64,000 bases of DNA from the NCBI GenBank assembly GCA_947646735.1, contig CANTFK010000182.1:186001-250000 (forward strand), read 5' to 3'. The notes under the pieces are model-generated. The model was not told where the DNA came from. It did no database searches and worked only from the letters and a program-made list of their open reading frames with translations. The first letter of the stretch is position 1. Every line of letters begins with the position of its first letter. Positions 22,798 to 33,537 of the stretch are shown here, piece by piece. A program made the translations under genes and the position numbers. The DNA is from Peronospora farinosa (taxonomy: Eukaryota > Oomycota > Peronosporomycetes > Peronosporales > Peronosporaceae).

Positions 22798-23419
22798 AAA
22801 ACACTGCGGAGCCGTCAAGCGAGTATTGCGATACCTATCTGGTACACTACAAACCGGCATAAGATACACACGAGATATGGGAGCAAACGAAGATGTTGTC
22901 ATTACTGGATATTGTGATGCTGATTGGGGCAACGATCCCGACTCAAGAAAAAGTGTCACCGGATTTGTGCTTATGATGGAATCTGGAGCTGTCGCATGGG
23001 CTGCCAGACGTCAAACAATAGTCGCACAATCAACCGCAGAAGCCGAATATGTGGCAGCATGCGAAGCGTCCATGGAGGGTCGCGGAATTGCAAATATGCT
23101 CAATGAGATTTTACACTGTATACAGGCACATGCTGTACTAACGATGGGCATTGACAATGCGGCAGCTATTTCGTTGGCATACAAACCCACACATAGCAGC
23201 AAAACAAGACACATTGAGCTAAGATGGCATTATGTGCGCGAACAAATTAAGGCTGGGCATATTTTGGTAAAGAAAGTGTCCGGAACAGAGAATCCTGCTG
23301 ATAAGTTCACAAAGGCTCTACCGAAGCGCAGCCTAGCGAAGTATCGAGCCGACATTGGCATGAGGATTTCACAAGAGCAAAGATGTTCCGACACAAGCGT
23401 CGGAGGGGGCGTGTTGTGA
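22798..23419 (+). pseudogene. Copia RNase H fragment with purine tract
   Basis: A plus-strand frame begins at HCGAVKRVLRYLSGTL and carries YCDADWGNDPDSRKSVTGFV, AQSTAEAEYVAAC, the IDNAAAISLA motif and NPADKFTKALP. It ends at a purine run (23402-23410) followed by TGTTGTGATATG, which looks like the start of a 3' LTR at 23412. The rest of that LTR could not be delimited. This is a 3' fragment of a copia family different from E, F and G. Confidence 0.8.
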
Positions 23420-24380
23420 TATGTTCCTAGTTCGTAATCTCAACATTCATAGGGCATGAACTATCAATCGGCGTCATGATCATTCCTTGTACGCCAGCAC
23501 GCCTGTGTCATATTAGTGCTTGCAACTCTCACGTCAAGTACCGCACTGCATACAAGTCTACGTGTTTAAAGTGACGGTATGCTGGACAATCCGTAAATTG
23601 GTTGCATCTCTAGTAAAATCGAGACCCGCTTTATCAACTTCAAGAAGTTTTGTGCATCAGTCATCCCACCCAGGCGACGAGTGTTGATAGTGGCGATCTC
23701 GCCTTGGTCTTTGATTTTAACCCCCATCTTTCGTTCCTGGGACGTTTTCTGATGGCGAAGAGAAGAAAAGCTCTCGCTTGCCTGGATATGCTGGCCGACG
23801 CATACATATGCTCCAGTCAGTTTCGGTCGGAATTTTGCCAGCTCCTCCAACGCAGTGCTTCATTTCCCATAACTAGTTGTTTTAGAGGTAACCCAATGTT
23901 TACAGTAACTTCAGCTCAACGTATAAAACACAATGTGTTAATTTCCGTAGGCTACACTACCCTACGGATAGATTATAAGTCAATTTCGCACTCTTAATCT
24001 GCAGTTGCTAGTCATACAGTAAGCCTCACACGGATGACCGACACGGTTAACCTATATGGAAGTTTGTCCTATAGTAGAGACAGCCACAATCGAGTGGCGG
24101 CCATGAAATTGGCTAGACATGCAGTGCTTAGGAAGTAAGCCCAAAAACCACTCTGGGGGTGACAAGTTCAATAGCATTGAGAGAATAACAAACGTTGTTC
24201 TCGTTGAAGAAATCATACTACCCCATGACAGCATTACCTGCCATGGTGCACACGTGGGACAATGAACTGACTATGCAGAGCTATTGTACCCGTAGACGAA
24301 GCAATGCAGTCTATGACCGGCCCAAGAAAAAGACACAAGTTTGTGTGCATCTCTCGCGAAAATGTCCATCCTACTCTATA
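23420..24380. other. Unassigned spacer before block 1
   Basis: It may contain the end of the copia LTR that starts at 23412. A minus-strand frame at 23566-23850 (94 codons) shows no motif I recognise. Nothing else supportable was seen. Confidence 0.5.
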
Positions 24381-24899
24381 AAGACCACTACTTCGGTGTT
24401 CTTGCGGCTTAATTACCCACATGCAATGGGGTCACCCGGGAGTTAATTGTCTACGCTTCACGATCACTCGAATCGTGCAGACCATCGTAAAGAATATGAT
24501 CTTCAACTTTCCGCTGGTTCGTTGTCCTTAAGCTTGAAGCTCGAAGGTGCTCTACTCGCAGGATCGTTGCAGCTTACACAGTCAGCTCACGAAAGCTTGA
24601 AGTAGTTCTACGTCCGTAAAACAGACCAGTCTCGATTCGCTGCATTCTATCTTAGTTGCGAGCACCATTTCGCCAGATGAAATCATTCTTAGACACGAGA
24701 TCGCAGCGCAGAACACACACATGGACAGCTTTATCTACAGCTTGTTCTTCAACACGCTGCGTGCGTTAGGCATGCAGGTATCCCGCAACGTTTTTTCGGC
24801 TTCGTAAACGTGTAGATCACACATCATGGAATAAGCACGTGTGTGACAAAATCTCGCCTTTGCATGTTGCCACCCTTGCGTACTTGCTGGTTGAGCGTA

Positions 24900-26120
24900 A
24901 CGTTTTATTCTTGACCAGCGACAATTGTCTTCTCTTTCTCCTCTTCCCGTGCTTCTTCCTTTTTCATCTTGTCTTCATTATTATGTCCGTAAAACAGAAT
25001 ATGTCTCGAATTTTTCTTCCTCGCTCTCATCCACTTCCTCATTATCGTCTCCATCCTCGGCGTCTCCCTCCACCTTTTCTTCTTCGTCATCGATAGCGAA
25101 ACGATTTTCAACCGCGTAGACATCAGCTAGATCGTTTGGTAGCGGTGTCACGATACGCTGCGAGTTTGTCCTTTTTTGCTTTCTTCTTACCCTTCTGCCT
25201 CTTGTGCTTTCCTGGTCGTCGCTTTCAATGTCATTAGCATCAGCCCTGTGCATACGCAAAACACGTACCTTTTCAAGTTAAACAAGACGGTCACGTTCCT
25301 TCGCAGCAGTCTCCTCCGGCGACATTCGTCGCTCCGTTGCCTTGGCCTCAAAGACAAATTCCCGCTTCATTTTGTCAACGTCGTCTATCAGCTCATGGTA
25401 TCACTCCCTTGCCATTAGCACGCGTAGGACAGAACTCGAGCAGTCCACACAGATCCGCAAGCCCTTCAGCTCATTTGTTCTGTTTCCCCTTCGTGCAAGT
25501 TTCATTTCCTTTTGCCGCTCCGCTTTGTACAGTTTGCCTTCATCATAACCTTTGCATCACATCTTTGTATATCTTCCTCTTCTCATTTTTTCTTAGTTGC
25601 TGGTGCATCGGCGGTCTCCCGTCCCACCTCCGATGTAAAGTTTGCAGACAATATCTGTCCACCTTCTTCCGAGTTGTCCTCCTCGTCCGATAATCCGGTC
25701 ACATCGAGAATACCGTATTCATCGTCCGTAATTTTTGCCCCTTTGTGCATTAAGACTGGCGCATCATCGTGTTCTTCTTGCTCCCAGTCTAAGTCGTGTA
25801 GTGCAAACATCGACGCGTTGCGCATCTTGCGCTTACGTTCCGTCTAAAGCAAGCCATCATCGTATCCTTCATGGACCACGTAGGGTCCTATTTACCGAGA
25901 CGCTTGTCCTTAGACACGTTGTTCTTGTTGCGGGACTTAAACGCAGCGCTGAGCGAGCGTCTTGTAGCGCTTGCGTTCGACTTCAGCACGCACGGCCGGC
26001 CTGTACCTTTTTCACCGGACGACCAATGACCTCGTGCTTGGCGTTGTTGTGCGTGTCAATAGATTATCGTAAGCTCTAGAGCGCACGAAGCTGTACTTCT
26101 GCTTCTTCCGTCTAGACATT
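24900..26120 (-). pseudogene. NOP14: NOP14-like nucleolar protein pseudogene
   Basis: The minus strand from about 26120 down carries pieces in the order expected for NOP14, a nucleolar factor for small-subunit rRNA processing. First comes NAKHEVIGRPVKK, then FKSRNKNNVSKDKRLGK, DPTWSMKDTMMA and ERKRKMRNASMFALHDLD. Then follow an acidic stretch, a VLMHKGAKITDDEYG segment, and MKREFVFEAKATERRMSPEE with RDRLV and a Lys/Glu-rich acidic tail. Stops and frameshifts separate the pieces and only the N-terminal half of the usual protein is present. The assignment rests on several family motifs in order, recognised from memory rather than by search. Confidence 0.7.
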
Positions 26121-26299
26121 TTCTACCGCCGCCCTTTTTGATCACTTGACAAGGAGTGTGTGTGAGAGAGAAGACACAGACGTAGATGTGCAGACGTAAG
26201 TCCAGACTTTCACACATCGGGTGAAGAGATGTGCAGGCCTGCGCACAAGTTCAACGGCTAATACCAATCTAACGGGAATGGTATCACGTCCATGATTCG

Positions 26300-26800
26300 G
26301 CAGGTAAAATTAGTACTAGTATACATCATTGGAGAAGGCTACAAACGCCCGGAGGCCGATCATAAACAGGATGGGAGTGATCTTTCTGACGGTATCGGCC
26401 ACTTTATGCCTGTATAGTACGTGCAGAAAAAAAGACAAATACTGTGTATTGCTGAGACTACCTTTACACTTGGACTGCCAATTCCACTCGACAAGTTTAC
26501 ATGTTATATGCGGAGACACATCATTTCTGTCATATATAAATGAGGCGCCAATTCGTCTTTTTTCTTTAGAGGACGTTTCTGTTGGCTGTGTTGTGTCGAC
26601 AAGATTGGATAGACAGGGTACTAAGGTGAGACGTTCTCCCTATACAACGGACATGCAGATTCACGAAAGCCAGTTGCGCCATGCCTCTGACATAGGCATT
26701 TCGTTGATTGTCGTCCCTGGCTCATCCATGCGTGATGATAAATTGTCCATAGCGGATAGTTGCTGTGAATCTAGATGACATATGATTCCAGGCGACCCAG
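26300..26800. other. Unassigned paralogous segment in block 1
   Basis: Matches about 56570-57010 in block 2. Open frames exist (for example 26329-26778) but none has a recognised domain, and the block 2 copy does not keep the same long frame. Bases from about 26757 match part of the stem-loop repeat at 37163-37203 and 60670-60710. Confidence 0.5.
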
Positions 26801-27483
26801 CCCCCACTCTTAAAAAAGCTAATCTATTATTGCAATGATACGTTTTAAAGGCTACGTAAATTTGAGACTATTTGTTGTAGTGTTTAATCACTACGCGCCA
26901 TCAGTGTGCCTCAAGGAGGTGACAACAAATGCAAATTGCAGGACGGCTTCCTATCTTCTCGGAACAAACTGGTAGTCACTTTTGCTTTTTTATAAAATAG
27001 TATAAGTGTAAGTATAAGATTAGCAGACAGTATATAGAAGAACAAGTGCTTCTTGCCCATCCGTAAACTGACTTCATGCAAACGTACGACAGATATCGAG
27101 CCGTATACCTGACGATTCGAGAGATTCGTTCCCTCTGACGTCACTTCCATCTTCCTCGATCAGCTCAAGAACTTCACAATTCACTTTTACAACTATGCAC
27201 CTTCACTTCACGACGCTATGTGTGGCTATGGCTACCTGTCGAGTCGCTAGCTCACATGCAGCGTCATCCTGGAGCAACCCTAAGCCACCTCATTCTCTGC
27301 CTGGAGTCCCTAACAAGAGAAATTTGAGGTCGGACAAGCTTGCGCTCGACGAAGGAGAAAGAACATCACCCATTAACGCGGAATCTTCGAGCAGTCTGAT
27401 CAGTACTTTTCAGTCTTGGGAAGACCTTTTTTTGGGCTAAAAGAAACAGATAACGCTCAGTTGCTGCATGACTACCAACAACT

Positions 27484-28152
27484 TTCTCAATCGTCCTCAC
27501 TTCCCAATTTGAGCCTTCGAGCAACAACGGCCAAGAGACGAAGACCTTCAAAGAGCCGGTCAACCGGCCCCGTCCGACCAGGGCGGGAAGTCCCTCCAAC
27601 GGGAGGCCCAGGATAAGAGGGGGGAGGTTTTCCCTCTGCTGCGTGCGCTATGGGGGGCAAGCGCAGCGTGCGCTATGGGGGGCAAGCGCAGCGTGCGAAC
27701 CGTAAGGGGAGCACCAACCCTGTTACCCCCGGAAGGAGAGGATCGATGACCGCGGTTATCATTCCCTCTTTCCCCAATAGTTCCTGCTATTCTACGTCAG
27801 CCTTCAAGCCGCCGATTCGATCGCCGAGCGCGAATCTCGGTCCCACGAAGTGAACTTGCCAAGAACGTGAATTGATCGGCCCCGTCCAGGTGCATCAGCG
27901 GTCGATCGGGACTGATCGGTGTGGTGCCCGGCGCTTGTTGCGATCATTGAGCCACTGTTTACACCTCGGGCTGGATACCCGATTCCACGTGCCCTTTTCG
28001 GAGTGTCCCCCGTGACGCCCGACGTCTCGAGCCAGCAGATTGAGCCAGCGAGGCGAAGAATGACGAAGTCCTGGTAGAAGCACTCCAGACATCTTACCAA
28101 TCCTTAATGTTTGAAATAGACGGTCTGTTCTTCTCTCTCTTCTCAATCGTCC
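27484..28152. mobile_element. 656-bp insertion in effector gene 1 with 13-bp duplication
   Basis: The 13 bases TTCTCAATCGTCC occur at 27484-27496 and again at 28140-28152. The GC-rich sequence between them has no counterpart in block 2. It contains an imperfect tandem repeat (about 27640-27690, GCGTGCGCTATGGGGGGCAA units). No LTR, terminal inverted repeat or poly(A) tail was seen. A 13-bp duplication is longer than the 5 bp made by the LTR elements here, so another mechanism, such as target-primed retroposition, is plausible. Confidence 0.65.
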
Positions 28153-28927
28153 GCACATGAGGTCAAAACTGTGGATTCCGAGAAATTGCTGATTGGCCAG
28201 ACAAATAAACCAGATCAGTTGACGAACAAGGAATTGCCGAATAACTGGGAATTGACAGACGAGGCATCCAGTAGTGTGTTGAAATCCAGCACTGAACGCC
28301 TTCAAGCTTGGCGTAAGAGTGGCGAATTACCAGACAAATTATTTACGGTGCTGGGAATTGACAAAGCAATGAACAAAGAGGCGAACAGTCTTTTGATAAC
28401 CGCGAATTTGGTTAGATGGAATTTCTATATGGAATTGTTTAACGACGGAACGGGCCGCTACAATTTTGAAGATAAGCTTAAAGAGGTCGTCACGGCGGTT
28501 TGCAAAGATGTTGATCAGGCTAATCTCATTTCGGATCACCTCGTTTGGTTATTACAGACAAGAGATCATAAAAAATTGCAATGGCTGCATGAAATGAAAG
28601 AACCAAGGGATGTTTACAATGAAATGGGAGTTGGCAAAAAAATATTTCTGTTTAGCGATCCCGAATTGGTAAACTGGGTTACTTACGTGGACGCCTACAA
28701 CGACTTGTACCCACAGCGTCAAACAACTTTGAGTGCCTGTTTTGATTCAGAAGAAGAGTTGATGATGAATATTTTACTTCGACAAATAAAATATCCTAAC
28801 AGGGGTATTAGAAAGCGAATGCTAGACGAGATCATCAAGTCTTGGGCTGATGCAAAGCCTTCCCTTTCTCCTGGTGATGTTTTCGATCGTTTTAAGAAAG
28901 CACTCAAGGAGGGAGAAAAACTTTTAA

Positions 28928-28990
28928 CAGGAGAGAAGGGTAAAGAGCTTTCAACTGTGGAGAAGGGTAAAGAGCTTTCAACTGTGGAGG
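28928..28990 (+). repeat. 27-bp coding repeat in effector gene 1
   Basis: Units of the form GGTAAAGAGCTTTCAACTGT encode GKELSTVEK-like nonapeptides. About two full units are present here, against about five in gene 2. Confidence 0.8.
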
Positions 28991-29950
28991 AGAGTGAAGA
29001 TCTTATAACAATGCCTTTGAAAGGATTGGAAAACTACATGACAGTACTAAATGTCGGAAAACAGGAGAATGAAAAGTCTAAGGACGTGGTTGCGCTGGAG
29101 AAACTAATTCGAAAATTCCACAAAGTAAAAAAGCGGAAAGACCCTATTTCGATTGATAAACTCGGTAAACTCCTGAATGCTCTTGAGCCGAAGAACCCAT
29201 CACAATGGAAGTCGGAGTCTCCCTTTGAAAATGCACGTGACCGGCAACGTCGACGTGGTGAATAATGCCTGTCGAGGCATCAGTGCGAAAAGAATCTCCT
29301 TTAACCTACTGGAAGCTCTGGGTGATTGACAATAAGCTTTGTTGGATGGTATACAAACAGTATCGATAAAAACGGTAAGAAAAAGAGAATTTGATGAGGG
29401 TGCCGAGAACAGGCATGTATACTGCAAGTTTAGGGTTGATGATATCATTCTACTACTTTTGATAGCAACGACTTTATCGTTTGCTATGCATTAGCGTGGT
29501 TATCATCGAAACAAGACACTTCTTTCTATTATTATATTAAGCAAGCATGTTGTATATTTTTCCAATAAGCGGTCCTTTGCAATCCTCTCACTCGGCGGTG
29601 CGGTCGGGCTGGACAACGCATTTACAAGCGGAAGATCCTCCTGCCTGGTGTACTGTCGAAGTCCTGTCGCTCTTATGCGTTGACCGCTAGATAACGCAAA
29701 TGCTTGAAGCCTAGAAACTCGTGTTCAAAGCATATTCATGATCGTATGGAGTTTTGCTATGGTGGCAGCGGGTGTCCGGCAGAGGCAAGCCACCTCCTGC
29801 TTTCCAGCTTGACTCTGGGCGGGATCGTCAGTCCGTTCTTCGCACTTGCCGATGGGACTAGCTCTCAGAGTTGGCCGAAAATGTTTGAGTACTGTAGGGC
29901 GACGTCAGAGCAAAGTAACATTTAATTTTTTCCTGTACCATTCGCGTTGT

Positions 29951-30257
29951 TGACCAAAATGCTGTCCAAAACAGTCGCACAGAATGAGCAAGCTAATTTT
30001 TAATAGCACTTGTCGTTTTGACATCGCCAGATCCTCTATTGCTCAATGACCACGAGCAAAAATTTACAAAACGCTTACTTGTCACCACGCAGTTTTTGCA
30101 CAGCAGCAACAAGGTCATCTAGCCACACTGTTTTGGATCACCAGCAGGCTTGACTTGAGTGAGTGAGTGAGAAGGTGAGGTGTATTTGAGTACGCGTGCG
30201 ACCCATTATATCCTGTCGACAGGTAACAGAGTTACCGTGGCCGAATTAAAGGTAACC
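29951..30257. other. Short unassigned spacer next to copia F2
   Basis: About 300 bp with a GTGAGTGAGTGAGA run near 30160 and the small palindrome GGTAACAGAGTTACC near 30221. Nothing coding was recognised. Confidence 0.55.
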
Positions 30258-30510
30258 TGTTCGCTTGCCATGATGCAAGCTGTAGAGAGGAAGTCGGCGG
30301 CACTGTGATAAAAGGATTCTGACATTGTTTTTAGTGTTATCTTTTTCGTGCTAGCATGATGGACTGGTTGTTCTTGTTCTCCATCACTCTTGTCCAATCA
30401 ATCACCCATCCACGCACCTGTCCAATCAATCACTCAACTGATCCTCAAACGCCTTTCTAAGTCGTCAGCCGTTTCCTCAACTGTAACTTCAACCGTGTCT
30501 TTTTCTAACA
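30258..30510 (-). repeat. 3' LTR of copia F2
   Basis: 253 bp, plus-strand ends TGTTCGC and TTCTAACA. It matches 2263-2516 in reverse orientation. Flanking bases differ between the two copies. Confidence 0.88.
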
Positions 30511-30743
30511 CTCCTCCTCGGCTACGACTTACCGTCCTAACCGAGGCTGATCATCTCACACAGCGCCGCGAGCTTGACTGCATCCAGCGCCTTCGTCAAA
30601 GGATCCGCGAGTTGTTGCTCCGAGCGGACGTACTGCGACACGATGATCCCGCGTCGAGCGAAGTCGCACACGAACTTCGTGTGAACATCGATGTGCTTGG
30701 CCTTGAGAGATGACGCCTCGCCTGCCAGCTGCTTCAGTGCCGC

Positions 30744-32350
30744 CTAATTGTCGACGTGGAGTACCATCGGTAGTGCCGGCGGCTTACCGATCTCGGTTAG
30801 CATCTCACTGATACCAAGAAGCTCGCGCGCCTGCTCCGATGCAGCGACGAACACCGCTTCCATCGTCGAGAGCGAGACGCCGCCTTGCTTCTTCGACGTC
30901 CAGCTGACCGGCATGCCGTTCAGGCGGATGATGCCGCCAGTCAAGGACTTTCTGTCACTCTTTTCCGCCGCAAAATCGGCGTCCGAGTACGCCTCGAGCT
31001 GGATCTTGCCGTCGAGGTGCTTCGCTGGTTCCATATGAAGCTTGTAGTCACGCGTCCCCTTCAGGTACCGCGCGATGCGTTTGGCAAGCTTCATATCGTG
31101 GAGTCGCGGCTGATGAGTCTGACGCGTCGCCTTGTGCACGGCGAACGCAATTTCCGGTCGTGTGCAACGCGCGATCCACAGAAGCCTGCCGACGAGGGGC
31201 TGGAACCTCTTGATTGTTGGCGCCTTCTGCACCTTAGTCTCGGTGAGCAGCGCGCTGTCATCTGGTAGCACGTCGTAGCGGTCAGCCCCAATTGGTGCTT
31301 TCGTCGGGTTTGCATCCTCGAGCCATGCTCACGCAGGAGCTCGACGATCGCCTCGGCCTGGTCGAGCACGTAGCCGCCACTGTTATCAATCGTGACTCGC
31401 ATGCCGAGGAACTTGCTAACGGTACCGAGGTCCTTGATCGACAAGCTGCCGAGCTTGACGGAGAATCGGTCGACGGCTGCAGCGTCCGTGCCGGTAGCAA
31501 GTAGATCGTCGACGTAGACGCCCACGATGACCAACTGTCCACCCTCGACTTGGTAGTATAGACACATGTCGGAAATACATTGCCGGAAGCCGGCTTCGAG
31601 CAGCCGAGCGTGCAGAAGCTGGGTCCAGAGTCGGCCAGCCTGCTTGAGGCCGTACAGGCTCTTTCGTAGCTGCAGCACTACTTCCTTCTTTGTCGCTGCG
31701 CCTACCATCTTGAGCGCGTCTTGATCGATTGTCATTGCCTGCGGCACCTGGAGTAGTATTTCCAAGTGCGCTTCCTTGTCAGCCTTGACATACGCGTTGG
31801 GGATGTCGCCATGCTTTGCTGGGACACCCCATATCGCCGCAAGCGCCAAGATCACCTTCACGGTCGACATGTCCATGACAGCCGCAAATGTAAGCTGGTA
31901 GTCGACCCCAAAAACTTGCTCGTTGCCGCAGGCGACCAGTCGAGCCTTCAAGCGCTCTATCTCACCGTGCGCGTCGGTCTTGGTCTTGAAAACCCACTTC
32001 GTGTGCAGAGTGTTGCTGCCCGGAGGTCGCTTGATCAAGCGCCACACGCCATTGTCTTCTAGGGCTTGGAGCTCTTCGCGCATGGCCTTTTCCCAGCCTT
32101 CACGCTTAGTGCTGCGTAGCGCTTCTCCGTAGTTCCTTGGCATCGCACTCATACACATGAGCCACCACGCTGTCGTCGCCAGCTGGCTCCTCCTGATCGG
32201 CGGCCGCCTTGGTAGCGCCGCGCGTCCGGTGAGCCGCGCGTGTCCACGACTTCGATTTCTTCTTGCCGATGCGTATCGTCGGCGATGCGGCATCGTCAGC
32301 AGCCGGCGACTCTTTGCTTGTTGTTGTTGTTGCCGCTGTCTCCACGGCAT
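30744..32350 (-). pseudogene. pol: Copia F2 reverse transcriptase / RNase H, broken
   Basis: The upstream frame (31091-32350) contains SLYGLKQAGRLW and YVDDLLATG. It loses phase near 31300, where the downstream frame (30744-31271) takes over with RNase H motifs DADFAAEKSDRKS and STMEAVF (Glu of the EAEF motif replaced by Val). It ends early at a stop after LHVDN. Relative to F1 this copy has therefore lost a conserved RNase H residue and the C-terminus. Confidence 0.88.
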
Positions 32351-33530
32351 GAGTATACATACTCGAGCGCGCGCTGCAGCTGACCATTCTTCTCTGCGCT
32401 GAGCGTCTCGATGTTGCGCACATGCTGCGTGATCGTGATCTTGTACTCCATTTGGAGGAAGACGCGAAAGCCCTTAGTCTCGTCGCTCCGCCCAATGATC
32501 ACGCCGACTTGTGCGCGCTGCGCGAGCGAGTTCTTGCCTGGGTCACGGTAGACCGAGCAGATAGAGCCAAAGGCGACGATGTCGCGCAGATCCGGCACTT
32601 GCTTCGTCATTACCTCAATCGGCGACGCGCGCTTCGCATTCGCGCTCGTTGGGCTGCGGTTGAGGATGTACGCCGCGTACTCAACCGCATCGCCCCAAAA
32701 CGTCAATGGAAGTCGGCTGGCAAAGATCATGTTGCGCGCCATGTTCAGGATCGTCCTGTGCATGAGCTCGGCCTTGCCGTTTGACGTCTGATTCCTCGCC
32801 TCGCTGATCTGCCGCGCGACGCCCGGTCGCTTGCAGAAGAGGTCGACATTCGCGTATTCGCCGCCGCCATCAGTGCGTAGAACGTGAATCCGGCAGTCGA
32901 ACTGGCGCTCAAAGAGCGCGAGGAAGTGCTCAAACTTCTTGGCCGCCTTTTCCTTTGTAGGCGCCAGGAAGACGCGACAGTAGTTCGACTTGTGATCGAC
33001 AAATTTGACAAGGTAACGATTGTGCAATCGATCCTTCGGGGTCATCGGACCCTTGAGGTCTGAGCAGATCACCCCGCCAACTCTGTCGTTCGGCGAGTTT
33101 GATCCAGTGTCCTTCTTCGACTGCACGTTCCTTGTTTGCTTGCCCTGTGCGCAAGAGATGCACGTCGGGCGCTTGCGATCCGTTAGCACGATGCCGGACG
33201 CGGGGTCTCTCGCCATACGCTCGACGGTGTCGTACGCGAGATGCCCAAGCCTTTGGTGGAAGTGCAGCAGCGAGCCGCTTTGCGTGTCCGACTCGGGTTC
33301 TTCCGGAGCTGCCTGGCTCGTCAGGATCGCCATGAGCACGTCGCTAGGCGCTCGTCGCTCGCAAGCCGCTGCGACTGTCTGGACGTAGAGCACATTGTGG
33401 TCCATCGCCACATCGAACGCGACTTGGCCATTGCTGCGTCGTGCCAACACGCGCGACTCGCCGTCGTAGACGAGCCCGAAACCCCTGTCTGCGTCCATCA
33501 ATGTGGGTCGATAATAGAACACATTAAGAT
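32296..33530 (-). pseudogene. pol: Copia F2 pre-integrase and integrase region
   Basis: The frame is open to 33558 but its first codons probably belong to the neighbouring gypsy. It holds LLHFHQRLGHLAYDTVERM, the CISCAQGKQ zinc part and the integrase core with VICSDLKGPMTPKDRLHN, LRTDGGGEYA and SNGKAELMHRTI (the usual EXXH/R region reads AELM). It closes in the Asn-rich linker at the same place as F1. Confidence 0.85.
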
Positions 33531-33537
33531 TCCTACC

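Larger units (their letters stand above)
27195..29274 (+). pseudogene. RXLR effector gene 1, broken
   Basis: The first frame (27195-27440) starts with a signal peptide (about residues 1-22), then RNLR at residues 42-45 and DEGER at 52-56, the RXLR-dEER layout of oomycete host-delivered effectors. It closes after a run of seven T near 27426. A new frame at 27416 is then cut by a 656-bp insertion (27497-28152). The body resumes at about 28150 and runs to 29263, with a W-type motif (LQAWRKSGELPDKLF, about 28300) and a WVTYVDAYNDLYP motif (about 28674), both typical of WY/LWY effectors. About two copies of a 27-bp repeat lie near 28937-28990. Removing the insertion would keep the frame of the 27416 segment. 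As it stands it is non-functional; the paralogue is at 57472. Confidence 0.85.
24380..29950 (+). repeat. Duplicated block 1 (NOP14 remnant and RXLR pseudogene)
   Basis: Direct paralogue of about 55070-59710. Similarity begins at CTTGCGGCTTAATTACCC and ends near CCTGTACCATTCGCGTT. The copies differ by large indels: block 1 keeps about 1 kb of NOP14 sequence missing from block 2, and block 2 has an unrelated stretch at about 55540-56120. Aligned parts look roughly 90% identical by eye. Confidence 0.85.
30258..33530 (-). mobile_element. Ty1/copia element F2, 5'-truncated
   Basis: The minus-strand copy of F1: 3' LTR (30258-30510), RNase H, reverse transcriptase and integrase. It stops within or just before the GAG-pre-integrase segment near 33530, where gypsy D sequence begins. 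It shares both F1 linker frame changes and adds a CAG-to-TAG change near 30745 and a frame change near 31300. The 5' LTR, gag and protease are missing. Confidence 0.9.

Noticed and set aside
26329..26778. A 149-codon frame as a small secreted effector
   Set aside because: The N-terminus is not a convincing signal peptide, there is no RXLR motif, and the block 2 paralogue does not keep the frame.
30221..30235. GGTAACAGAGTTACC palindrome as an extra LTR end next to copia F2
   Set aside because: The F1/F2 comparison places the LTR edge at 30258, so this palindrome is flank; no partner repeat was found.
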